From contig CAMEBF010000009.1 in the NCBI GenBank assembly GCA_945912145.1, positions 1 to 64,000 of the forward strand: a stretch of 64,000 nucleotides of DNA, written 5' to 3'. Origin of the DNA: an uncultured Clostridia bacterium (GTDB lineage Bacteria > Bacillota > Clostridia > Oscillospirales > Acutalibacteraceae). Of this stretch, positions 32,617 through 39,986 are shown in pieces. Within the stretch, counting starts at the first letter, position 1. Each line of letters starts with the position of its first letter. The position numbers and the translations under genes were made by a program. The notes under the pieces were generated by a model. The model worked only from the letters and a program-made list of their open reading frames with translations. It did no database searches and was not told where the DNA came from.

Positions 32617-33804
32617 ATGGCAACAGTAACAAAACGTGGAGATTCATACAGAATCCGTGTTTCAGCCGGTTACGATGTAAACGGAAAGCAGATCGTGAAA
32701 TCCATGACATGGAAGCCGGAGCCCGGCATGACAAAAAAACAGATCGAAAAAGAACTGGAGCGGCAAAAAGTCCTTTTTGAAGAAAAAGTCAACAGCGGCC
32801 AGGCATCAGACAGCAATGTTAAATTCGAGGCTCTTGCGCGTGAATGGCTTGCGCAAACAGAAAAGGCAGGAAATATGAAGACAAGCTCGTTAGAGCGTCT
32901 AAAAGGCTGTCAGGCGCGGACATATGCGGCAATCGGCCATCTGTATGTTACAAAAATCACGATGCGTCAGATCCAGAGCTTTATCAACAACCTGGCCGAA
33001 GACGGCATCAATCAGCAGACCGGCGGCGGATTGTCTACCAAAAGTCAAAAACATTATCTCAATTTCATTTCGGACGTTTTTCGTTACGCGATCCAGTGCG
33101 GTATTGTCAATGATAACCCTTGCCGGAATGTCAGCACAGTCAAATTCGAGCCGTCGCAAAGAGAAGTTTATACCATCGAAGAAGAAAAGAAAATTTTGAA
33201 GAACCTGAAAAATGCGCCGTCAAAATACAGGGTGTTTCTCATGCTCGCGATATTCGGAGGCTTCCGTCGCGGTGAAATCCTCGGTTTTGAGTGGAAAGAC
33301 ATTGATTTCGATTCCGGCGTCATATCGGTTGTCAGGACATCATCCTATCAAAACAAATCAACCGGGGTTTATACGACGTCACCAAAGACAAAAAGCTCAA
33401 GACGGTCTATTCGTCTTCCGGATGAAGTGATCAATGAATTGAAGAAATATAAAACAGAACAAACAAGGCATAGATTGCTGCTTGGTGATCTGTGGCACGA
33501 TTCGGATCGGCTGTTCACGCAGGAAGATGGTAAACCGATGCACACGAATACAGTTTATGTGTGGCTGAAAAAATTCTGCGAACGGAACGATATCCCATTT
33601 AAGGGCATCCACGCTTTTCGGCATTCATTCGCGACCGAGATCATACAAAGCGGAGAAGTTGACATCAAAACGGTATCGGCTGTTCTCGGTCACTCGCAGA
33701 CATCAACAACGCTGAACATATACGCACACGCATGCGAACAAGCAAACGCAAGAGCAGTTGATGTCATATCCGATCTGCTCGGAAGCGAAGAAAAAAAAGC
33801 ATAA
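32617..33804 (+). CDS. int: Tyrosine integrase
   Basis: 395 residues. The N-terminal AP2-like arm-binding domain (1-~60) and core-binding domain (~65-165) precede the catalytic domain, with R217 (FRRGE), a Lys in SPKTKSSRR (~257-259), H332 and R335 (HAFRHSFAT), H359 (LGHS) and Y369 (LNIYAHA). All catalytic residues are present. It lies ~150 bp from a tRNA-Gly gene, the probable attachment site. Confidence 0.93.
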   Translation: MATVTKRGDSYRIRVSAGYDVNGKQIVKSMTWKPEPGMTKKQIEKELERQKVLFEEKVNSGQASDSNVKFEALAREWLAQTEKAGNMKTSSLERLKGCQARTYAAIGHLYVTKITMRQIQSFINNLAEDGINQQTGGGLSTKSQKHYLNFISDVFRYAIQCGIVNDNPCRNVSTVKFEPSQREVYTIEEEKKILKNLKNAPSKYRVFLMLAIFGGFRRGEILGFEWKDIDFDSGVISVVRTSSYQNKSTGVYTTSPKTKSSRRSIRLPDEVINELKKYKTEQTRHRLLLGDLWHDSDRLFTQEDGKPMHTNTVYVWLKKFCERNDIPFKGIHAFRHSFATEIIQSGEVDIKTVSAVLGHSQTSTTLNIYAHACEQANARAVDVISDLLGSEEKKA

Positions 33805-33811
33805 TTCACAA

Positions 33812-33850
33812 GAGCGGACTTCTCAGCTATGAGATTTTCCGCTTTTTATT
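33812..33850 (+). terminator. Integrase terminator
   Basis: AGCGGA (33812-33817), a 19-nt loop containing CTCAGCTATGAG, then TCCGCT (33837-33842) and TTTTATTT. Confidence 0.7.
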
Positions 33851-33902
33851 TAATGCAATAAAGACCAAACAATGACCAAATCAAAGAAACAATCAAAACT
33901 AA

Positions 33903-33942
33903 AAAGCCCGGAATCCTTGAAAAACAGGCATTTCCGGGCTTT
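33903..33942 (-). terminator. tRNA-Gly terminator at the attachment end
   Basis: AAAGCCCGGAA (33903-33913) pairs with TTCCGGGCTTT (33932-33942). On the minus strand it is followed by TTTTTAG. It ends the tRNA transcript that runs into the prophage, so the phage end supplies it. The gap 33851-33902 shows nothing else recognisable. Confidence 0.7.
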
Positions 33943-33948
33943 CATTTT

Positions 33949-34022
33949 TGGAGCGGACAACGGGAATCGAACCCGCCTCTGAGGCTTGGGAAGCGTCTGT
34001 TCTACCAATGAACTATGTCCGC
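33949..34022 (-). tRNA. tRNA-Gly (anticodon CCC), prophage attachment site
   Basis: 74 nt including encoded CCA. The acceptor GCGGACA pairs with TGTCCGC, the D-arm is GTTC/GAAC, the anticodon loop TTCCCAA, and the T-arm GCGGG-TTCGATT-CCCGT. The anticodon stem is GACGC over GCCTC, giving one C29-C41 mismatch. Its 3' end faces the integrase, so the prophage is inserted in or after the 3' half. Confidence 0.88.
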
Positions 34023-34031
34023 ATTGGTATT

Positions 34032-34060
34032 AGTATAGCACATTCCCGCAAAAAAGTCCA
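34032..34060 (-). promoter_or_regulatory. tRNA-Gly promoter
   Basis: TGGACT (34055-34060), 17-bp spacer, TATACT (34032-34037) with extended TGTGC. The gap to purF (34061-34189) shows no convincing gene, only a start-less reading frame after the purF stop. Confidence 0.65.
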
Positions 34061-34189
34061 TAGAAAAATCGAATTTTACATCAGATTTCTTTTATATTCA
34101 GCTTCAATGATCCGCTGCATTTCCTCCGGCGATTGTTTGCGGATGTTCCGCGGTTTCCCAATCGCCGAAGTATACTTTTGCGAAAATAT

Positions 34190-35596
34190 TTATTCTTTTC
34201 CGTTCCAGCAATAGGTGCAGAGCTTTTCGCTGCCGATGCCGACGGACTCCATCAGATCGTCAAGCCGATGATACCGCAAGGATGTAAAATGCAGTTTTTC
34301 GCAGATTTTATCGAGCATTTTCTGGTACTTTTCGCTGTCGGGATCGGCGTATTCGTCGAGCACTTCGCGGCCCGGCTCGCCGCCTTCAAGCTCCTGAATG
34401 ACGCGCCGTGTAATCAATTCCATTTCCGACGTCGAACGCGAGAAATTCAGGTATTTGCAGCCGAACAGCAGCGGCGGACAGGCAGGACGGATATGCACTT
34501 CTTTTGCGCCGCTCTGATAGAGAAACTCCGTCGTCTCTCTCAGCTGCGTGCCGCGGACGATGGAGTCGTCAATGAGCAGCAGGCTTTTTCCCTCAATCAG
34601 ATCGTGCACGGGAATGAGCTTCATCTTCGCGATCAGATCGCGCTTGCTCTGAATCGTCGGCATGAACGAACGCGGCCAGGTCGGCGTGTATTTGACGAAC
34701 GGACGCGAAAACGGAATGCCGGACTCATTGGCATAACCGATGGCGTGCGCGATGCCCGAATCGGGAACGCCGGCAACAATATCGGGATGAACGTCGTCCC
34801 GTCTTGCCAGGAGACGGCCGCAGTTGTAGCGCATTTTCTCAACGCTGATCCCCTCATAGGAGGACGAGGGATAGCCGTAATAGACCCAGAGGAAGGTGCA
34901 GATTTTCATTTTGTCACCGGGCGCAACAAGCGTTTTGATCTGTTCGGCGTCGAACACGACGATCTCGCCGGGGCCAAGCTCTTTATAATCCTGATAGCCG
35001 AGATTCAAGTATGCGAAGCTCTCGAAGCTCGCGCAGAAGCCGTCTTCCTTTTTGCCGATGACAACAGGTGTGCGTCCGAGCTTATCACGCGCCGCATAAA
35101 TGCCCTTCGGCGTCAGGACGAGAATGCTCAGCGAACCGTCCGCCGTTTCCTGCGCGTAACGAATGCCGTCAATAAAATTCTCCTTGCGGTTGATCATTGC
35201 CGCGACAAGCTCTGTCTGGTTGATTTCGCCGTTCTGCATCTCAAAGAAGTGCGTGTTGCTGCCGATGATCTCTTCGGCGATCTCATCGATATTATTGATC
35301 TTGCCGACCGTCGTCACAGCGTACGTGCCGTGATGCGAGCGCACTAAGATCGGCTGCGCCTCAAAATCGGAAATACAACCGATGCCGAGCTGACCGTGCA
35401 TATCGTTTGACTCTTTTGTAAATTTTGTCCGGAACGGGGCGTTTTCGATATTATGAATCGCCTTGTCAAATCCGTTCCCGGCATCGTAGACCGCCATGCC
35501 GGCTCGTCTTGTGCCGAGATGGGAATGGTAATCCGTACCGAAAAACAAATCAAAAACGCAGTCCTCTTTTGCTGCCACGCCGAAAAATCCGCCCAT
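34190..35596 (-). CDS. Amidophosphoribosyltransferase-like protein lacking the catalytic cysteine
   Basis: 468 residues from the ATG at 35596 (AGGGG eight bases upstream). PurF normally starts with or is processed to CGVFG, the Cys being the glutaminase nucleophile; here the mature start is MGGFFGV, so the nucleophile is Gly. The phosphoribosyltransferase half is intact (LLLIDDSIVRGTQL, the PRPP loop). Late Cys residues (CPPLLFGC, CTYCW) resemble FeS-cluster ligands of Bacillus-type PurF. It may use ammonia or be a regulatory paralogue. It stands alone, not in a pur operon. Confidence 0.75.
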   Translation of the reverse strand: MGGFFGVAAKEDCVFDLFFGTDYHSHLGTRRAGMAVYDAGNGFDKAIHNIENAPFRTKFTKESNDMHGQLGIGCISDFEAQPILVRSHHGTYAVTTVGKINNIDEIAEEIIGSNTHFFEMQNGEINQTELVAAMINRKENFIDGIRYAQETADGSLSILVLTPKGIYAARDKLGRTPVVIGKKEDGFCASFESFAYLNLGYQDYKELGPGEIVVFDAEQIKTLVAPGDKMKICTFLWVYYGYPSSSYEGISVEKMRYNCGRLLARRDDVHPDIVAGVPDSGIAHAIGYANESGIPFSRPFVKYTPTWPRSFMPTIQSKRDLIAKMKLIPVHDLIEGKSLLLIDDSIVRGTQLRETTEFLYQSGAKEVHIRPACPPLLFGCKYLNFSRSTSEMELITRRVIQELEGGEPGREVLDEYADPDSEKYQKMLDKICEKLHFTSLRYHRLDDLMESVGIGSEKLCTYCWNGKE

Positions 35597-35629
35597 AAAC
35601 ATTACCCCTGTATACAATTTTTCGGCTCT

Positions 35630-35635
35630 ATTATA
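35630..35635 (-). promoter_or_regulatory. Promoter -10 of the purF-like gene
   Basis: TATAAT with an extended TGC, 34 bp upstream of the start codon on the minus strand. The -35 region is weak. Confidence 0.45.
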
Positions 35636-35723
35636 GCAAAGCCTGCAAATCTGTAATTTGCGATATAGAAAAAAACAAAAAAAAGTTTAACAAATATGAT
35701 CGTCTCGATTTTCTTTCCCGATA

Positions 35724-35851
35724 TGGATTTTCACGGAAGACTGTGGTATAATAACCTCGAAACACAATCAAAATCAAAGATTTTGTGTGTTTACGAGAAC
35801 ATTGAACCATAGCGCAAAGCGAATTGAGCCGCTTTGCACATATGGTATAAT
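35724..35851 (+). promoter_or_regulatory. Two candidate promoters of the nitroreductase-like gene
   Basis: Distal: TGGATT (35724-35729), 17 bp, TATAAT (35747-35752). Proximal: TTGAGC (35824-35829), 16 bp, TATAAT (35846-35851), 30 bp before the start codon. The stretch between shows no gene. Confidence 0.55.
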
Positions 35852-35881
35852 GGTTTTCAGAAAACGAAAGGAGACAGCAAT

Positions 35882-36535
35882 ATGGAACTGATGGAAGCCA
35901 TCCGTAATCGCCATTCCGTCCGCAGCTATACGGATCAAAAAATCGAGGGAGAAACGCTGACGGCGCTCCGGGAGGAGATCAATGTCTGCAATCGGGAAGG
36001 CGGTCTGCACATTCAGCTTGTCACCGAAGAGCCGGAAGCGTTCAGCGGATTTATGGCGCATTACGGTCATTTTGAGAACGTGAAAAACTACATTGCCCTG
36101 ATCGGTAAAAAAGACAAGAACCTGTCGGAGAAGCTCGGCTACTACGGCGAACGAATCGCGCTCAAGGCGCAGCAGCTCGGTCTTAACACCTGCTGGGTCG
36201 CACTGACCTACAGCAAGGGCAAATCAAAATGCGTCATCGAAAAGGGTGAAAAATTAGTCTGCGTGATTGCCGTCGGCTACGGCGCGACACAGGGCAAACA
36301 GCACACGAACAAGCCCGCCGAAAAGCTCTACAAGGCCGACAGCACCCTGCCCGACTGGTTCCAAAACGGTCTGGAAGCGGTCATGCTCGCACCGACTGCA
36401 ACGAATCAACAGAAATTTTTATTGACGCTCAATAACGGAAAAGTCAACATAAAAGACACCGGAGGCTTCTATTCCAAGATCGACCTCGGCATTGTCAAGT
36501 ATCACTTTGAAGTCGGATCGGGAAGAAAATTATAA
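35882..36535 (+). CDS. Nitroreductase-family protein
   Basis: 217 residues from the ATG at 35882, with AAAGGAG well placed; the longer frame from 35834 has no site. MELMEAIRNRHSVRSYTDQK is the FMN-binding start of the nitroreductase superfamily. GLNTCWVALTYSKG and LAPTATNQQKF are the matching later blocks of the putative TM-nitroreductase subfamily. It probably reduces flavin-dependent substrates; the substrate is unknown. It appears monocistronic. Confidence 0.75.
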   Translation: MELMEAIRNRHSVRSYTDQKIEGETLTALREEINVCNREGGLHIQLVTEEPEAFSGFMAHYGHFENVKNYIALIGKKDKNLSEKLGYYGERIALKAQQLGLNTCWVALTYSKGKSKCVIEKGEKLVCVIAVGYGATQGKQHTNKPAEKLYKADSTLPDWFQNGLEAVMLAPTATNQQKFLLTLNNGKVNIKDTGGFYSKIDLGIVKYHFEVGSGRKL

Positions 36536-36561
36536 CACAGATTTCTTTATTTTATCAGTTC

Positions 36562-36712
36562 AACCAATGTGCAGAGTGCAAATTGCAAAGTGCAGTTTCG
36601 TCAAGCCCTGCGGGCTTGATTGTACGCCTGCGGCGCGCATTATATAATGAATCAAAAGGCGAAGCCTTTTCCGACATTGAACTTTGAACTTTGCACTTTG
36701 AACTTTTATACG
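36562..36712. repeat. Interspersed repeat element with A-type hairpin
   Basis: Short tandem GCAGAGTGCAAATTGCAAAG-type words at 36567-36596 face inverted GAACTTTGAACTTTGCACTT-type words at 36680-36708. Between them lie the hairpins TCAAGCCC/GGGCTTGA (36601-36619) and AAAAGGC-GAA-GCCTTTT (36654-36670). The second hairpin occurs again, inverted, at 54065-54081 within a similar layout. Confidence 0.6.
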
Positions 36713-36752
36713 AATGCTCATTTCCCTTTTCCATTTGCCACAGACAACAGAG

Positions 36753-36785
36753 AACCGCAGTCCCTTGAAACTGCGGTTTTTGCGT
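36753..36785 (+). terminator. Terminator-like hairpin
   Basis: AACCGCAGT, 8-nt loop, ACTGCGGTT (36753-36778) followed by TTTTTGCG. It may be the real end of the nitroreductase transcript. Confidence 0.55.
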
Positions 36786-36802
36786 ATTCAAACAGAACCT
36801 AC

Positions 36803-36956
36803 AGGGAACCCCCGGCGAGGGTTCCCTACGGCAAAACAGTCACACCGGACTGTTTTGCCTACCCTCCTGCGCTTTTTTCGGTATGGGAATTTCGCGGTCT
36901 GCGGACCGCGAAGATGGGCGCTGCCCCTCGACCCTGCGAGCCTTTGTAAAGGCTCG
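36803..36956. repeat. Cluster of three or four perfect palindromes
   Basis: AGGGAACCC/GGGTTCCCT (36803-36827), GGCAAAACAGTC/GACTGTTTTGCC (36830-36859, 12-bp arms), TTCGCGGTC/GACCGCGAA (36891-36912) and CGAGCCTTT/AAAGGCTCG (36937-36956) follow one another. No ORF with a ribosome site is present. The stems differ from each other, so this is a mosaic and not a tandem repeat. Confidence 0.7.
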
Positions 36957-36980
36957 ACCGAAACTTTTATATTTTTGTAC

Positions 36981-37154
36981 TCATTCACTTTCCGGCATTG
37001 TCAGCGTCACAGTCTGCGCCTCTCTCCCCTCGCTCACATAGCCCGTTCGTGCGGCTGCCATCAAGAGTCCGGCAGCGGTCACGCACAGGAAAAGCGTCCA
37101 GATGAGAATCAGGCAAAAAATCCGGATCAGTTTTTTCTCCTCCGCGTTTTTCAT
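36981..37154 (-). CDS. Small membrane protein translationally coupled to spoIIP
   Basis: 57 residues (MKNAEEKKLIRIFCLILIWT ...). One membrane segment spans about 10-35, followed by a short external tail. Its ATG overlaps the spoIIP stop as ATGA, which strongly suggests it is translated. It may take part in sporulation or simply share the transcript. No family is recognised. Confidence 0.6.
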   Translation of the reverse strand: MKNAEEKKLIRIFCLILIWTLFLCVTAAGLLMAAARTGYVSEGREAQTVTLTMPESE

Positions 37155-38332
37155 TTCTCTGCTCCTTTCGCGTTTTCCTTGATAAAATCCGACAGCACGT
37201 CGCCGAGCAACCGTCCCGAATAGGCGGCTTCTGCCAGCGTGTTGACGTCCGTTCCGACCTCGATTAAAAGCGAATACGGCGTCAGATCCATATTGTATTT
37301 TCTGTTACAGAAATAAATCGGTTTCATCAGCTTTGGATATTTCTCATTCGCCGTTTTTTGCAGCGCGAGAGCAAACGAAAGATTCGTTTCCCATGACGGG
37401 AAGCTCTCCACGCTGCCGCCTTCTGCACCGGCGATAATCATCATCTGCGCCGCTTTAATGCCGTCAATTTCGGCGACGGGCTTGAACCGGGTATAATCGT
37501 CATAATAAACAGCGTCGCGGTGAATATCCAGCGTGATTTTTACCGACGGATAGCGTTCCAATACTTCGAGCACTCCCTCCCTTGACTTATCGTATGCCCC
37601 GGTGTAGGTCGTATCGTAAATCGTCCGGTCGTGCAGCACGCCGATGCCGTTTTCTTCAAGAATGCGGGTGATCTCGTCGCCGATTCGCACCATATTGACG
37701 GCGGTATCGTCATTTTTCGTCGGATAATCGGTCGAGAATTTCCCGTCGTCATTTACGATATAAGACTCCGTCGTGTGTGTATGATAAATCAGGACAGTCG
37801 GCGACGCGGGATCGCTGACCGGCAGCGAACAACCGTTTTCGAGAATCGACCCGACGTCAATCGTTGTATCTGCCGTCACGTTGCGGACATATACATCGCC
37901 GCTCGAATCCGTTGCCTGATAGTCAATCAAAGTCTTTTCCACGACTTCGCCGTCGCAGACATACGTGCCGTCATCAAAGAGCTTCTGGATTTTTTCCATG
38001 CTCGCTGTGATATCGGACGGCGTTTTTGTCAGATCGTCGGAAGAGGTCTGTTTGTTATCTTCGGTCGCCATTCCGCCCGATTTCTGCATGATGAAATCAG
38101 TTTTCTCCATGCGCAAACGGCTCAGCAGCTCGTCTTTTTTCTCGGAAAGCTCCTGCGCCGCGCCGTCGGGCATCGCAAGCAAATAACAGATCTTGATGAG
38201 TTTTTCGGGCATAAAATCAAGCGGCGAGATGCTCAACGCCGCAATCACAAGCACTAAAGCCACCAGAAACGCCGTCCAGACAGGCAGCGGACGCGCTTTC
38301 CGTTTCATGATTCTGTTCCGCAATCCAACCAC
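37151..38332 (-). CDS. spoIIP: Stage II sporulation protein P
   Basis: 393 residues with a membrane anchor at 18-37 and a long external domain. VLIYHTHTTESY (180-191) holds the metal/catalytic His and Glu of the SpoIIP amidase/endopeptidase, and LLIEVGTDVNTLAEA the C-terminal conserved block. It degrades peptidoglycan during engulfment with SpoIIM and SpoIID. It starts at a GTG (38332); an ATG at 38308 is the alternative. The gene lies downstream of gpr, as in other spore formers. Confidence 0.92.
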   Translation of the reverse strand: MVGLRNRIMKRKARPLPVWTAFLVALVLVIAALSISPLDFMPEKLIKICYLLAMPDGAAQELSEKKDELLSRLRMEKTDFIMQKSGGMATEDNKQTSSDDLTKTPSDITASMEKIQKLFDDGTYVCDGEVVEKTLIDYQATDSSGDVYVRNVTADTTIDVGSILENGCSLPVSDPASPTVLIYHTHTTESYIVNDDGKFSTDYPTKNDDTAVNMVRIGDEITRILEENGIGVLHDRTIYDTTYTGAYDKSREGVLEVLERYPSVKITLDIHRDAVYYDDYTRFKPVAEIDGIKAAQMMIIAGAEGGSVESFPSWETNLSFALALQKTANEKYPKLMKPIYFCNRKYNMDLTPYSLLIEVGTDVNTLAEAAYSGRLLGDVLSDFIKENAKGAEK

Positions 38333-38374
38333 CCCATGTACATCTATATGAGGTGAAAATGCGAAACATTCCCA

Positions 38375-39250
38375 TCAGGTCAGCATCATCACTTCCTGCG
38401 CTGAAAGAGAGGGCTGAAGAGCGCAGTTGAGCGCAAGCGCGATCAGCCTGGCAGCTCTCTCGCAAATGAGATCGGCTTCGCGCGATGCGACGATATATTC
38501 GGCATACGGTTCGACACCGGCGAGATCGGCTTTCTGACCCGCTTCACCGAGAATATTCTGCGCGATGGTCAACGCGTTGATGACAGTCGGTACGCCGACG
38601 GCAATCACGGGGATGCCGAGCGTACCGCGGCTGATTTCTTTCCGCTTATTGCCGATGCCCGAACCGGGAGAAATGCCGGTATCGGAAAGCTGAACGGTCG
38701 TTCCGAGCCGTTTCAGATCCATCGCAGCGAGCGCGTCAATCGCGACAAGACAAGACGGTTGAATTTTTTCGGCGACCCCCTCGATCATCTCGAGCGCTTC
38801 CATTCCCGTCTGACCGAGGACACCGGGTGTGAGAGCCGAAACGGGACGCAGATGATGGAAGCCCAGCGACGATGCGAACTCCTGCCCGATATGACGGGTC
38901 ACTAAGATTTTTTCCGCGCAGGCTGGCCCTAACGCGTCGGCAGTCAGCAGACGATTCCCGAGCCCTACAACGAGCACCGCGCCGTTTCCGGGTAGCAGAG
39001 AGCGCAACTCTTCGATTAAAACATCCAATCGCCCGTCCAGCAATTCGCAGTCCGACGAGAACGGCGGAATCTCTACGGTGATGTAGCGACCTTTTGGCTT
39101 TCCGATCGCTTTTTCTCCCTCTTCATCGGTAATACGAATCTCCGTAACGCGCGCGTCGCCGTTTCCGCGTTCGCTTTTTTCAATGCCGCGCGGCAGATTT
39201 TCGCCTAAGACGGTGCTTCTCTCCACGGCAAGATCGGTTCTGAAATCCAA
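38375..39250 (-). CDS. gpr: Germination protease GPR
   Basis: 291 residues from a TTG start at 39250, chosen because GGAGGG lies seven bases upstream; an ATG at 39271 would put that site inside the coding region. FRTDLAVER begins the propeptide, itself similar to the cleavage site in small acid-soluble proteins. GLGNRLLTADALGP and SGIGNKRKEIS are conserved aspartic-protease blocks of the family. It degrades SASPs at germination. It forms an operon with spoIIP. Confidence 0.9.
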   Translation of the reverse strand: MDFRTDLAVERSTVLGENLPRGIEKSERGNGDARVTEIRITDEEGEKAIGKPKGRYITVEIPPFSSDCELLDGRLDVLIEELRSLLPGNGAVLVVGLGNRLLTADALGPACAEKILVTRHIGQEFASSLGFHHLRPVSALTPGVLGQTGMEALEMIEGVAEKIQPSCLVAIDALAAMDLKRLGTTVQLSDTGISPGSGIGNKRKEISRGTLGIPVIAVGVPTVINALTIAQNILGEAGQKADLAGVEPYAEYIVASREADLICERAARLIALALNCALQPSLSAQEVMMLT

Positions 39251-39328
39251 GATGAATCCCTCCGATAGCATTTTTCACGAATGCAGAAAAATTATGCAAT
39301 TTTGTCCCACATTTTTTTGTAAAACATC

Positions 39329-39360
39329 TTGCTTTTTTTCTCAAAGCATGGTATTATAAT
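39329..39360 (+). promoter_or_regulatory. rpsT promoter
   Basis: TTGCTT (39329-39334), 17-bp spacer, TATTAT overlapping TATAAT (39352-39360). It stands ~30 bp before the ribosome site. Confidence 0.6.
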
Positions 39361-39390
39361 TACCTGTATAGACGTAAAGGAGGTGTGACA

Positions 39391-39654
39391 ATGCCTAACA
39401 TCAAATCTGCGAAGAAACGTGTTATCGTCAATCAGACAAAAGCTCAGCGCAACAAGTCTGCAAACACGGCGCTGAAGACGGCAATCAAAAAAGCCAATAT
39501 CGCGATTGAGACCAACGCAGCCGATAAAGCTGAGGTTGTCAAGGCCGCTGAAAAGAAGATCGATCAGGCAGTTGCAAAGGGACTTATTCACAAGAATAAT
39601 GCTGCTCGTAAAAAGTCAGCTCTTGCCGGTAAGCTCAATAAAGCAAACGCCTAA
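39391..39654 (+). CDS. rpsT: 30S ribosomal protein S20
   Basis: 87 residues from the ATG at 39391, with AAAGGAGG upstream. MPNIKSAKKRVIVNQTKAQR and the Lys/Ala-rich helical body ending AARKKSALAGKLN are diagnostic. It binds 16S rRNA early in 30S assembly. It is divergent from gpr-spoIIP, a usual Firmicutes neighbourhood. Confidence 0.97.
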   Translation: MPNIKSAKKRVIVNQTKAQRNKSANTALKTAIKKANIAIETNAADKAEVVKAAEKKIDQAVAKGLIHKNNAARKKSALAGKLNKANA

Positions 39655-39702
39655 TTTGTTTTTGTAACCACTTATTTTTATCAACGAAAGGATGGGTTAT
39701 CC

Positions 39703-39879
39703 ATGAAGAAATTTTTGAAAGTTTTAGCCATTGTTTCTGCGATCGCCGCAGCGGCTGCCGCTGTTTACATTGCTGTTACAAAATTTATGGAAAAGAAACA
39801 GAGAATCGGTAATACGGAAGAAAACTATGTTTCCTGCTCATGCTGCGAAGATGAGTTCGTATCCGAGACTGTAGCCTGA
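39703..39879 (+). CDS. Small membrane protein with CSCC motif downstream of rpsT
   Basis: 58 residues (MKKFLKVLAIVSAIAAAAAA ...). One Ala-rich membrane segment spans about 5-26, then a short polar tail with CSCCEDE (45-51). AAAGGA lies ten bases before the ATG. It is co-transcribed with rpsT and ends before a terminator. No family is recognised; the Cys cluster suggests metal binding. Confidence 0.65.
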   Translation: MKKFLKVLAIVSAIAAAAAAVYIAVTKFMEKKQRIGNTEENYVSCSCCEDEFVSETVA

Positions 39880-39904
39880 TTGGTACCATAAGTTGATAAA
39901 AACA

Positions 39905-39934
39905 AGACTCCCTCATTTTGGGGAGTCTTTTTTC
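39905..39934 (+). terminator. rpsT operon terminator
   Basis: AGACTCCC, 8-nt loop, GGGAGTCT (39905-39928), then TTTTTTC. Confidence 0.85.
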
Positions 39935-39948
39935 TTTTTCACAAAAAA

Positions 39949-39972
39949 AACCGAAGTCAAAAAACTTCGGTT
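39949..39972 (-). terminator. Terminator of the patatin-led operon
   Basis: AACCGAAGT-CAAAAA-ACTTCGGTT. On the minus strand it is followed by TTTTTT, 14 bp after the patatin stop. Confidence 0.75.
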
Positions 39973-39986
39973 TGGTCAAAATGGAT

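Noticed and set aside
34061..34189. Short minus-strand frame after the purF-like stop
   Set aside because: It has no start codon before its last few residues and no ribosome site, so no gene is called.
34133..35347. 404-codon plus-strand frame opposite the purF-like gene
   Set aside because: It lacks a ribosome site and protein-like composition; it is the antisense shadow of a clear gene.
36600..36956. Hairpin cluster as a CRISPR or attachment array
   Set aside because: The stems have different sequences and spacing, with no repeated unit.
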